Position numbers and translations under genes: made by a program. The notes beneath the pieces are model-generated. The model did no database searches, was not told the DNA's origin, and was given only the letters and a program-made list of their open reading frames with translations. Below are positions 17,623 through 26,002 of a stretch of 64,000 nucleotides of DNA, one piece after another (within the stretch, counting starts at the first letter, position 1; every line of letters begins with the position of its first letter). The stretch covers positions 868,001 to 932,000 of the forward strand of contig NZ_CP080528.1 in NCBI RefSeq assembly GCF_024746815.1, written 5' to 3'. The stretch is from Mesorhizobium sp. AR07. Its GTDB lineage: Bacteria > Pseudomonadota > Alphaproteobacteria > Rhizobiales > Rhizobiaceae.

Positions 17623-19764
17623 ATGTCGAGCAAGATCATCAACTTCAAACAGCGCGACATCACCGATTGCGGGGCCGCCAGCCTTGCCTCTGTCGCGGCC
17701 TTCTATGGCCACAAGCTGCCATTGTCGCGGATCCGCCAGTATGCCTCGACCGACCGCTCCGGCACCACTGTGCTGGGCCTCATGGAAGCGGCCCGCAAGC
17801 TGGGCTTTATTGCCAAGGGGGTGAAGGGTGGCTTCGACAGCCTATACAAGATCCCCAAGCCCGCTATCGCCCACGTAATCGTCAAGGACGTCCTGCACCA
17901 CTTCGTCGTAATCCAGGCGGTCGACGCTAGGTGGGTCACCGTCATGGACCCAGCCTATGGCGAAGTCCGCAAGCTGTCGCACGAGGAATTCAAAACCCAG
18001 TGGACTGGCGTCCTGGTGCTCCTGGTTCCGGCAGACGCCTTCAAGCCCCGCGACGAGACCACCTCACCCCTAGCTCGCTTCGCGCGTCTGCTTGCGCCAC
18101 ACAGGGCGGTGATGGCGCAGGCTCTTGTCGGGGCGCTGGTGACGACGATCCTCGGCCTCTCGACGGCCATTTACGTCCAGAAGATCGTCGATCATGTGAT
18201 TACAGCTGGCAACCGCAACCTGCTCAACCTGATGAGCGTCGCCATGCTGCTGATCTTGGTTGTGCAGGTCCTGATCAATCTCCTCAGAAACCGGCTCGTC
18301 TTGCAAACCGGGCAGAAGATTGATGTCCAGTTAATCCTCGGCTACTATAATCATATCCTAAGCCTTCCCCAGAACTTTTTCGACAGCATGCGCTTGGGCG
18401 AAATTATATCCCGCATGAACGACGCGGTGAAGATCAGGAACTTCCTGAACGACGTCTCGATCAATATGTTCGTCGACGCCCTAATGATCCTGTCCTCGCT
18501 AGGGATGATGTTCATCTATTCTTGGAAGATCGCCTTGGTCGTGGCGGTCTCCATCCCGTTGTACCTCTCGGTCTATTGGATCATCAACCGGCTGAATAGA
18601 AAGCGCCAGCGCGCCATTATGGAGAATGCCGCCGATCTGGAGGCGCAACTGGTGGAATCACTCGGAACTGTCTCCACGATCAAGACGTCCGGCCTAGAGA
18701 GCTTCGCCAGCTTAAAGGTGGAGGCCCGCTTCATCAAGATGCTCCACTCCGTCTACAGTTCCGGTCTCATTTCGATCTTCGGAGACAGTGCCTCGACCTT
18801 CCTCGCTGCCCTATTCACCATTGTGCTGATGTGGTTCGGAACGTCGCTCACCCTCGATCAATCCATTACGCCCGGTGAATTACTGTCCTGTTATACGCTG
18901 CTCGGCTATGTCACCCGGCCAGTTGACAGCCTGATCCAGACCAACCGGATCGTTCAGGATGCACTGATCGCGGCGGATCGCCTGTTCGACATCTTCGACT
19001 TGGAGCCGGCAAGCGGCGGCGGCATCGATGCCACCAAATCCGACATTGGCGACATCCACCTGGAGAAGGTCACGTTCCGCTATGGTAGCCAGATCGAGCT
19101 TTTCCAGGATCTTAGCGTCACCTTCCGCCGGGGGGAAATGACCGCGGTGGTGGGGGAAAGCGGCTCGGGCAAGAGCACCCTTGCGGCGCTGCTGCAGAAT
19201 GTCTACCAGCTCGAGGGTGGACACATCCGGATAGGCCGTTTTGCCCTCCAGGACCTCTCGACCGTATCCCTGCGCAAGGTTGTCGCTGCGGTGCCGCAAT
19301 CGATCGACGTGTTCTCGGGCTCGGTGATCGAGAATATCGCCCTCGGCGAGTTCGAGCCGGACATCGAGAAAATCATTCGAATCTGCGATCAAATAGGGCT
19401 GCGGGAGTCGATCGAGCGCTGGCCCGGTGGCTTCCACGCCAATCTGGGCGAGAACGGCCTACGCCTATCCGGCGGGGAAAGGCAGCGTCTTGCGTTGGCT
19501 CGGGCTCTGTACCGGGATCCGGAGATCCTCATCCTCGACGAGGCGACCTCCTCTCTCGACTCTTTGGCAGAAGCGTTTGTGCTAAAGCTGGTTGAAGAAC
19601 TGCGTCGAGCCGGCAAGACTATCATCGTCATCTCTCATCGGCTCAGCACCATCTGTGGGGCCGACAAGATCGTGGTCTTGGACAAGGGGCGGGTTGTTGC
19701 GGAGGGAACACATGCTGATCTGCTGACAGCTGAAGGCGCCTACGCTCGCCTGTGGCGAGCTTGA
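17623..19764 (+). CDS. Peptidase-containing ABC transporter (C39) for double-glycine peptides
   Basis: This 713-aa PCAT-type exporter starts with a C39 peptidase domain whose catalytic residues are present: Cys16 in QRDITDCGAASL, His92/93 in VLHHFVVI and Asp109 in MDPAYG. It should cut after the GG of the two upstream peptides. A six-helix membrane domain follows (about 160-430). The nucleotide-binding domain has Walker A GESGSGKST, signature LSGGERQR and Walker B ILILDEATSSLD. The ATG at 17623 is preferred to an in-frame TTG at 17563 that would overlap the adaptor gene. The intact catalytic triad separates it from degenerate C39-like exporters such as HlyB. Confidence 0.95.
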   Translation: MSSKIINFKQRDITDCGAASLASVAAFYGHKLPLSRIRQYASTDRSGTTVLGLMEAARKLGFIAKGVKGGFDSLYKIPKPAIAHVIVKDVLHHFVVIQAVDARWVTVMDPAYGEVRKLSHEEFKTQWTGVLVLLVPADAFKPRDETTSPLARFARLLAPHRAVMAQALVGALVTTILGLSTAIYVQKIVDHVITAGNRNLLNLMSVAMLLILVVQVLINLLRNRLVLQTGQKIDVQLILGYYNHILSLPQNFFDSMRLGEIISRMNDAVKIRNFLNDVSINMFVDALMILSSLGMMFIYSWKIALVVAVSIPLYLSVYWIINRLNRKRQRAIMENAADLEAQLVESLGTVSTIKTSGLESFASLKVEARFIKMLHSVYSSGLISIFGDSASTFLAALFTIVLMWFGTSLTLDQSITPGELLSCYTLLGYVTRPVDSLIQTNRIVQDALIAADRLFDIFDLEPASGGGIDATKSDIGDIHLEKVTFRYGSQIELFQDLSVTFRRGEMTAVVGESGSGKSTLAALLQNVYQLEGGHIRIGRFALQDLSTVSLRKVVAAVPQSIDVFSGSVIENIALGEFEPDIEKIIRICDQIGLRESIERWPGGFHANLGENGLRLSGGERQRLALARALYRDPEILILDEATSSLDSLAEAFVLKLVEELRRAGKTIIVISHRLSTICGADKIVVLDKGRVVAEGTHADLLTAEGAYARLWRA

Positions 19765-20526
19765 GCGCATTCTCCTCCTGGAGCCGCATCGGCCTTGCAT
19801 TTCGCGCCGTCTCGACGAATAGTTAGCGGCGCTAGCCGTCACGCCTGCGGCCGCTCGGTCGGCCCCGGATGAGGGCCTTCAAGATATGCACAGATACATG
19901 TTCCAGGAAAGCCGAGGTTCGATCCGACGCTGACCCGTGGGCGGGGGGCTACGAGCCGGTGCCGGACCGAACCGTCTCAGGCAACGCCGCGTATCTCGTC
20001 AAACATTGGGGCATCGGCGCGGCTAAATTGTGGCGAAATCGTGTCACATTGTCACTAATCCCAACAGACACTCCCTCAACGTGACAGGACGTTTCGCAAA
20101 CAGCGCGGCGCCCCCTACTGGCCGGGCTAAGGACGGCGTCGAAAGGTTTACCGGCCGGCGCTTCCAAAAACACTGATCCAGTCGTGCAAAAACGACAGAC
20201 GAGGTAGACGTTTGAGTCCGCATACCTGCCTGGCCAAGCAGTTCGCCGGCCTCACTGCCTGACCAGCATATCGCAATGTCCATTTTCTGGGGTTGAAATA
20301 TATCCTTCAACGAAATTCACAGAGACTTAGCGCAAAAAATTGTCGGCAATGATACGCTCGCCACAACATCCAAGTCCCTGGCGGCAAAACCCTGACTTGT
20401 TTCATATGTCCGGCCGCCGCGCAGCATTTAGTCTTCGATTGAGCGAATGCCAAGAAGAGATCTCATCCTGGTTGAAGGAGATGGAGTGGCAATGTTTGCT
20501 TATGCTACCCGGATTGGTGCTGACCG
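19765..20526. other. Intergenic region between ABC transporter and SAM cassette
   Basis: No gene is supported. A frame at 20340-20570 could encode 76 aa without known features. A TGT-N11-ACA near 20050 has the wrong spacing for NifA, and no -24/-12 element was found. A GTGTC...GACAC inverted repeat at about 20041-20071 may be an operator. Confidence 0.35.
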
Positions 20527-22251
20527 ATGATGACACTGGTCAGACGTCTGCGGACGGCAGCGCATCTTGATCGCCTTCGAATCCTGGGCCTTTGCGCGCA
20601 TGCAGACCTAACTGTCTGCGAGCTGGCCGAGATTATGGGTCTGCGTCGCGAGCACGTTCTGCGACACCTTAGGCTGCTCGCCAGAGCCGATTTTCTTTGG
20701 TGCGACGATCAACGTCGGTCCTACTATCTGAAAGCAGGAGGCAAGGACGGCGGGCTGGTTCAATTCTTGGTCGATCTCCTGCCCCCCAACGATGGCCATC
20801 ATAAACGAGACCTACAACGCCTCGAAGCGACGATGCAAGACGCTCGGGCGAAGGGGACCTCCTGCTTAATCGTCGAGACAGACCAACCCAAAAAAGCGGA
20901 GCGCGAAACTATCATGGACAACTCCGCCGACGGCGCCATCGCGCAGCCCGACACCTACGGACGGTCTCCCTTGGCCGCGGTCGATTGCCGCGTTCACGAA
21001 CTGCTTATAAGACAGGAGCGGCAGGAGCGCACGACGCTCAAACTGATCGCTTCTGAGAACTTCGCCTCTTCGGCCGTGCTGGAAGCGACCGGCTCGATTT
21101 TCACGAACAAGTACGCCGAGGGATACCCCGGTGCGCGCTACTACGCGGGAAACGAGATCGTCGATGAGCTTGAGAACCTCGCCATTGAGCGCTTGAAAAC
21201 ACTATTTGGCAGCGAACACGCCAACGTCCAGCCTTATTCCGGCTCGCCGGCCAATCAGGCTGTCTATCGCGCGCTTTTGAGCCCGGGAGACAAGGTGATG
21301 GGCTTGTCTCTCCCCGGTGGGGGTCATCTGACACATGGATGGGCCGTCAACTTCTCCGGCGCTGATTACAAACGCGTCCCCTATGGGCTGCACGAAAAGA
21401 CGCAGCAGATTGACTATCACCGCTTGCGCGAGACGGCCAAGCGGGAACGGCCGAAACTCATTTGGGTCGGCGGAACGGCTTATCCGCGTGTTTTTGACTA
21501 TGCGGCAATGGCCGAAATCGCTTCGGAGGTGAACTCCTATCTGGTGGCCGACATCGCACACATCAGTGGCCTGATTGTCGCAGGAGCGCACCCGAACCCC
21601 GTCGGCCATTGCGACGTCGTCAGCAGCACGTCTCACAAGTCAATCCGCGGTCCCCGCGGGGGCTTCATTTTGTCAAGGAATGAAGATCGCTACCAGGCGC
21701 TCTATCATCCGAAAAGCAAACACAATCTCGCCAAACGTATAGACCGTGTGGTGTTCCCTCTCCTGCAGGGCGGACCGCATATGAATATCATCGCCGCTCT
21801 AGCTGTCACTTTGCAGGAAGCCGCGAACCCGTCCTTCCGTGTCTATGGTCAGCAGATCGTCAAGAATGCCAAGGCGCTGGCCCAGGCGCTTCTGAAGCGA
21901 GGGTATGACCTGGTCACCGGGGGGACTGACAATCACATGCTGATCCTGGATATGCGCGATCGACCACTGTCAGGCAAAGCCTATGCGGAGCGATTGGCAA
22001 AGGCAGGCATCATTACGAATTTTAACATGGTGCCGGGCGACCCGCGCCATCCGGCGGTCACAAGCGGAATTCGCCTGGGGTCGCCAGCAGTGACGTCCAT
22101 GGGCATGCGCGAGGCGGAAATGGTGCAGATTGCCGCCTTCATCGACCTGGTCTGCCGCCAGCCCAATGATCCGGATGTCCATGCCTGCGTGCGGAGAGAG
22201 GTCGCCGACTTCTGCGCTGCGTTCGAGGTCCCTGGCATCACCGACAGGTAA
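20527..22251 (+). CDS. glyA: ArsR-type regulator fused to serine hydroxymethyltransferase
   Basis: One 574-aa frame contains two parts. Residues 1-120 are an ArsR-like winged helix (HLDRLRILGLCAHADLTVCE, LRREHVLRHLRLLARADFLW) with the trailing LLPPNDGHHKRDLQRLEA block that resembles SahR, the SAM-cycle repressor. From about residue 130 it is a full GlyA enzyme: LIASENFASSAVLEATGS, NKYAEGYPGARYYAG, DIAHISGLIVAG and the PLP-lysine motif SSTSHKSIRGPRGG. GlyA converts serine and tetrahydrofolate to glycine and methylene-THF. An internal ATG at 20914 preceded by GCGGAG could start GlyA alone, so the region may make a fusion, a separate enzyme or both. metK and adenosine kinase follow in the same direction. 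Confidence 0.9.
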   Translation: MMTLVRRLRTAAHLDRLRILGLCAHADLTVCELAEIMGLRREHVLRHLRLLARADFLWCDDQRRSYYLKAGGKDGGLVQFLVDLLPPNDGHHKRDLQRLEATMQDARAKGTSCLIVETDQPKKAERETIMDNSADGAIAQPDTYGRSPLAAVDCRVHELLIRQERQERTTLKLIASENFASSAVLEATGSIFTNKYAEGYPGARYYAGNEIVDELENLAIERLKTLFGSEHANVQPYSGSPANQAVYRALLSPGDKVMGLSLPGGGHLTHGWAVNFSGADYKRVPYGLHEKTQQIDYHRLRETAKRERPKLIWVGGTAYPRVFDYAAMAEIASEVNSYLVADIAHISGLIVAGAHPNPVGHCDVVSSTSHKSIRGPRGGFILSRNEDRYQALYHPKSKHNLAKRIDRVVFPLLQGGPHMNIIAALAVTLQEAANPSFRVYGQQIVKNAKALAQALLKRGYDLVTGGTDNHMLILDMRDRPLSGKAYAERLAKAGIITNFNMVPGDPRHPAVTSGIRLGSPAVTSMGMREAEMVQIAAFIDLVCRQPNDPDVHACVRREVADFCAAFEVPGITDR

Positions 22252-22306
22252 GGCGGGCAAATCGAAGGTTGCCACCTAACTCCAACATCTGAAGCGAGGA
22301 CATTCA

Positions 22307-23482
22307 ATGACTAGGCAGTTCGTATTCTCTTCCGAATCCGTCGGCGCGGGACACCCGGATAAGATGGCCGACAACATCTCGGATGCCATCCTGGATGCGA
22401 TCCTCCGCACCGATCCGAAGGCGCGCGTCGCGTGCGAAGCGTTGGTGAAAACAGGGATGGTCGTTCTGGCTGGCGAGATCACTAGCGATGCGCAGGTCGA
22501 TTACAGCCAAGTTGCCCGCGACACGATACTCGATATTGGATACGATGACGATGCCATCGGCTTTGATGGTCGCCGTTGCGCCGTCGTTCTGGCTCTCACC
22601 GAGCAGTCGCCCGACATTAGCCAGGGCGTTGACGAGGGACGAGGCCAGGATCTCGACCAGGGAGCGGGGGACCAGGGCCTCATGTTTGGCTTCGCATGCA
22701 GCGAGACCGATACACTTATGCCTTTGCCGATCCAACTCGCCCACAGTCTGACGAAAAGGCAGGCGGAGGTGCGGAAGGCGGGACAGCTTGGCTGGCTGCG
22801 CCCGGACGTAAAATCTCAAGTGTCCGTCCGCTATGAAGGTTTGCGCCCGGTGGCGCTGGATACCATAGTCCTGTCGACGCAGCATGCGGAGGAAGTCTCA
22901 CAAGAAACAGTCCGCGAAGGCGTCATCGAGGAGATCATAAAGCCGGTCCTGCCTCCCAACTTGGACACGACGGGGATCAGGTTCCTGGTCAATCCAACCG
23001 GCCGGTTCGTGGTCGGTGGGCCACGCGGCGACTGCGGGCTCACCGGACGCAAGATCATCGTCGATTCCTACGGTGGGATGGGTCGTCACGGCGGCGGCGC
23101 CTTTTCGGGCAAGGACCCGTCCAAGGTTGACCGCTCGGCCGCCTATGCCGCGCGGTACGTCGCAAAAAATGTCGTTGCCAGCGGCCTTGCGGAGGTCTGC
23201 GAGGTTCAGCTTGCCTACGCAATCGGCGTGGCTGCCCCGGTGTCTATCCTCGTCAACACTTTCGGGACCGCAAAGATCGAGGAAAAAAAGATCGAGCGCC
23301 TTATTCTCGACCTTTTCGATCTCCGACCGAAAGGCATCATCAAGATGCTTGATCTCTTGCGCCCGATTTACCGCAAGACCGCGACATACGGACACTTCGG
23401 CCGTGAAGACCCTGAGTTCACATGGGAGAAGACGGACAGAGCTGACGACTTGCTGCGTGAGGCAGGACCGGCAGCTGCGTGA
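22307..23482 (+). CDS. metK: S-adenosylmethionine synthetase
   Basis: This 391-aa MetK makes SAM from methionine and ATP. Visible landmarks are FSSESVGAGHPDKMADNISD near the N-terminus (ATP-binding His), the metal and phosphate residues around GDCGLTGRKIIVDSYGG, and GGGAFSGKDPSKVDRSAAY. It is full length, 55 bases after glyA, with a GCGAGGA ribosome site. It is presumably an extra, symbiosis-island copy beside the chromosomal gene. Its product feeds methyltransferases and radical SAM enzymes such as NifB. Confidence 0.97.
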   Translation: MTRQFVFSSESVGAGHPDKMADNISDAILDAILRTDPKARVACEALVKTGMVVLAGEITSDAQVDYSQVARDTILDIGYDDDAIGFDGRRCAVVLALTEQSPDISQGVDEGRGQDLDQGAGDQGLMFGFACSETDTLMPLPIQLAHSLTKRQAEVRKAGQLGWLRPDVKSQVSVRYEGLRPVALDTIVLSTQHAEEVSQETVREGVIEEIIKPVLPPNLDTTGIRFLVNPTGRFVVGGPRGDCGLTGRKIIVDSYGGMGRHGGGAFSGKDPSKVDRSAAYAARYVAKNVVASGLAEVCEVQLAYAIGVAAPVSILVNTFGTAKIEEKKIERLILDLFDLRPKGIIKMLDLLRPIYRKTATYGHFGREDPEFTWEKTDRADDLLREAGPAAA

Positions 23483-23587
23483 GGCGCCGATGTTGGATCC
23501 AGCTACATGCGGCAACCCATTCCAACTCCCGAGACCCGCGCCCCCCGGGATGGCAGAAGGCTAGCGGACCGTTGAGCGGAGACTTTG

Positions 23588-24649
23588 ATGCCGGATTATG
23601 ACGTGCTTTGCATCGGCAATGCCATTGTCGACATCATCGCCCAGTGCGACGAGGAATTCCTCGAGACCAATGGCATCATCAAGGGCGCGATGAACCTCAT
23701 CGATACCCAGCGCGCCGAATTGCTCTACAGCCGCATGGGCCCAGCGATCGAGGCGTCCGGCGGCAGCGCCGGCAACACGGCGGCCGGCGTCGCCAGCTTC
23801 GGCGGTCGCGCAGCCTTCTTCGGCAAGGTGTCGAACGATCCGCTCGGCGAAATCTACGCCCACGACATCCATGCGCAAGGCGTCGCCTTCGACACCAGGC
23901 CGCTCAAGGGCCTGCCGCCGACGGCGCGCTCGATGATCTTCGTCACCCCGGACGGCGAGCGTTCGATGAACACCTATCTCGGCGCCTGCGTCGAGCTCGG
24001 GCCGGAGGATGTCGAGGCCGACAAGGCGTCGGGCGCCAAGGTTACCTATTTCGAAGGCTATCTGTGGGACCCGCCGCGCGCCAAGGAAGCGATCCGGCAG
24101 ACGGCCAGGCTGGCGCATGCTGCCGGGCGCGAAGTGTCGATGACCTTGTCGGATTCGTTCTGCGTCGATCGCTACCGTGACGAGTTCCTCGACCTGATGC
24201 GCTCGGGTACCGTCGACATCGTCTTTGCCAACAGCCACGAGATCAAATCGCTCTACCAGACAACCTCCTTCGACGAGGCGCTGGCGCAGATCCGCAAGGA
24301 CTGCAGAATAGCCGCCGTCACCCGCTCGGAAAAAGGCTCGGTCATCGTGCGTGGCGACGAGACCGTGGTCATCCAGGCGACCGCGATCAAGGAACTGGTC
24401 GACACGACGGGCGCCGGCGATCTCTACGCTGCCGGTTTCCTGCATGGCTACACGCAAGGCCGCGACCTCAAGAGCTGCGGCGATCTTGGCTCACTGGCGG
24501 CCGGATTGGTGATCCAGCAGATCGGCCCAAGGCCTCGGCAGAATTTGCGCCACGAGGCTGAGCAGGCCGGACTCGTCCATCCGCACGTTCCAACCGCTGG
24601 CTCTCGCCTGCCCGTTGAGAAGGCTGTCCAGGGACCGCTGGTAAATTGA
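23588..24649 (+). CDS. Adenosine kinase (PfkB family)
   Basis: This 353-aa sugar-kinase-fold protein begins MPDYDVLCIGNAIVDIIAQC. It has the first PfkB motif (SGGSAGNTAAGVASFGGRAA) and the catalytic second motif (ELVDTTGAGDLYAAGFLHGY, base Asp in GAGD). It removes adenosine produced by SAH hydrolase and so completes a SAM recycling set with glyA and metK. After IGPRPRQNLRHEAEQAGL, where such proteins usually stop, it runs about 24 extra residues. This suggests loss of the original stop. GC content is visibly higher than in its neighbours, consistent with recent copying from a chromosomal gene. Confidence 0.92.
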   Translation: MPDYDVLCIGNAIVDIIAQCDEEFLETNGIIKGAMNLIDTQRAELLYSRMGPAIEASGGSAGNTAAGVASFGGRAAFFGKVSNDPLGEIYAHDIHAQGVAFDTRPLKGLPPTARSMIFVTPDGERSMNTYLGACVELGPEDVEADKASGAKVTYFEGYLWDPPRAKEAIRQTARLAHAAGREVSMTLSDSFCVDRYRDEFLDLMRSGTVDIVFANSHEIKSLYQTTSFDEALAQIRKDCRIAAVTRSEKGSVIVRGDETVVIQATAIKELVDTTGAGDLYAAGFLHGYTQGRDLKSCGDLGSLAAGLVIQQIGPRPRQNLRHEAEQAGLVHPHVPTAGSRLPVEKAVQGPLVN

Positions 24650-25769
24650 AAACCCCACGATCCCCGATAGGCGGCGGCTTTCCGTCTGCGTCCAGATCAG
24701 CAGAGGGATAATATCTGGGTTCCATCTTGTCTTCGCGGCGGCAGAGCCAAGCCTCGTCTCAATCGGATTTAGGCAGAGAGTTGCTGCTTGGCAAAGCGAA
24801 ACCTTGGCGCCGGAGCCGTCCTTCAGTTCTCCTTTGGCACCGCCGTGCCAGATTCTGGCCGGGTGGTTTAAAACACCCGCAGAAATCGCGCACCGATCCC
24901 TCGCGGTCGACCTGTTCTTCCTTTTTGAATAGTTAGGACCGACACATGGCAGTTCGCGAGATAGCTGCGTCTCGGCGCTACGCCCTTCAGCTAGCCCGCC
25001 TTAGCCCTTTGCGCCTTCTCGGCCGCGGGTCTCAAATGGGCAAGTGCTGCGCATGACTCCCTCATAAGCGGATCGTACGAGACAGATCTCGGCGCCCCCT
25101 TCAAGAATTCGCCGCGCATGTCGACCGCAACGGCTGCCTATCATCGTCTCGTTGCTCCCTCCGCCGTCTTTTCCCGTCGAGGCCTCATCGATAGTATTGC
25201 CGTACCATCTGTGTTGATGCCGTAGCCTTGCCGAAAGCTCTAGGCCATACGGATGTTGGCGCAGGCGTCCGCCAGGTCGGGCTTCAGCTCCAAGGAAGCA
25301 CCTACCCCATCCGAATACCGCGTGGCAGGGACGCGCATGACGGCCGTGCCGATATACTGCCCGGACAAAGCGATGGCTTGATCAAGGTGTGGTTGTCCGG
25401 GGGGAACCAGCATGACCCGATTGCCGGATCAAAGGTAATGGCAAGCGGATCGGGCTCAATGAACTCGCGACGATCTCCGGCGCCAAACCTGGATCGCCGT
25501 GCGGCTGAATAGGGCAGCGCAGAGCATAGGTAGCTCATAATCAAGGTTTGAGACAGGAGCGGCAGCCGACGAGCCGCGCCAGGCGATCGTGCTGGAGTTC
25601 TGGATGGTACGCTGGCGGTGTCAGCGGTCCACCAGCCATGCCGGCGGGGATGACGGCGTGGGCAATGCAGTTGACGATGAGCCTTACTGCTTGAGTCTTC
25701 CGCAATGCCCAACGAGCTCGCGCAGGAGACCGATCAGGCGTTACCCACTCGTTGTCGGATTTCCGACGA
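24650..25769. other. Decayed intergenic region
   Basis: No intact gene is visible over 1.1 kb. Minus-strand readings near 25030-25130 (SVSYDPLMRESCAALAHLRP) and 25235-25290 (ASLELKPDLADACANIRMA) look protein-like. They are broken by stops and frameshifts, so the area probably holds an old minus-strand pseudogene of unknown identity. Confidence 0.4.
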
Positions 25770-25785
25770 TGTCGGACATGAGACA
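25770..25785 (+). promoter_or_regulatory. NifA upstream activator site, prolyl oligopeptidase
   Basis: TGTCGGACATGAGACA is a perfect TGT-N10-ACA element ending 46 bp before a consensus sigma-54 promoter. Its surroundings resemble the iscN activator site at 52388. Confidence 0.85.
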
Positions 25786-25831
25786 CAACGCTATCAGCGT
25801 GATCGCATTGTTCTGAAACGATTTTCCTAGT

Positions 25832-25847
25832 TGGCACGACACATGCA
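25832..25847 (+). promoter_or_regulatory. Sigma-54 promoter, prolyl oligopeptidase
   Basis: TGGCACGACACATGCA has the invariant -24 GG and -12 GC at correct spacing (consensus TGGCACG-N4-TTGCA). It lies 53 bp before the iscN-like leader ATG. Confidence 0.85.
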
Positions 25848-25900
25848 GTCCTATCCGCAAACGTACTGCCGCGCCGCGCCGACTGAGAAGAACTCATACC

Positions 25901-26002
25901 ATGATCACGCTTTTCGAACATGCGGTCGCCGCCGCGAACACTGAGCGTTCCCGAGCCGACGGAAGCCTTTGCGCTTTCATTCCTAGGGTTGTCCGGACAT
26001 GA
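25901..26002 (+). pseudogene. Truncated iscN-like leader frame
   Basis: The 33-codon frame MITLFEHAVAAANTERSRAD... matches the beginning of iscN at 52507 (MITLTHTAVAAVKTVLSRAS) and then degenerates. Its stop overlaps the prolyl oligopeptidase start as ATGA. It is a leftover of an iscN promoter duplication and now acts as a possible translation-coupling leader. Confidence 0.7.

Noticed and set aside
20050..20066. Possible NifA site upstream of the SAM cassette
   Set aside because: The spacer is 11 bases instead of 10 and no -24/-12 element lies downstream.
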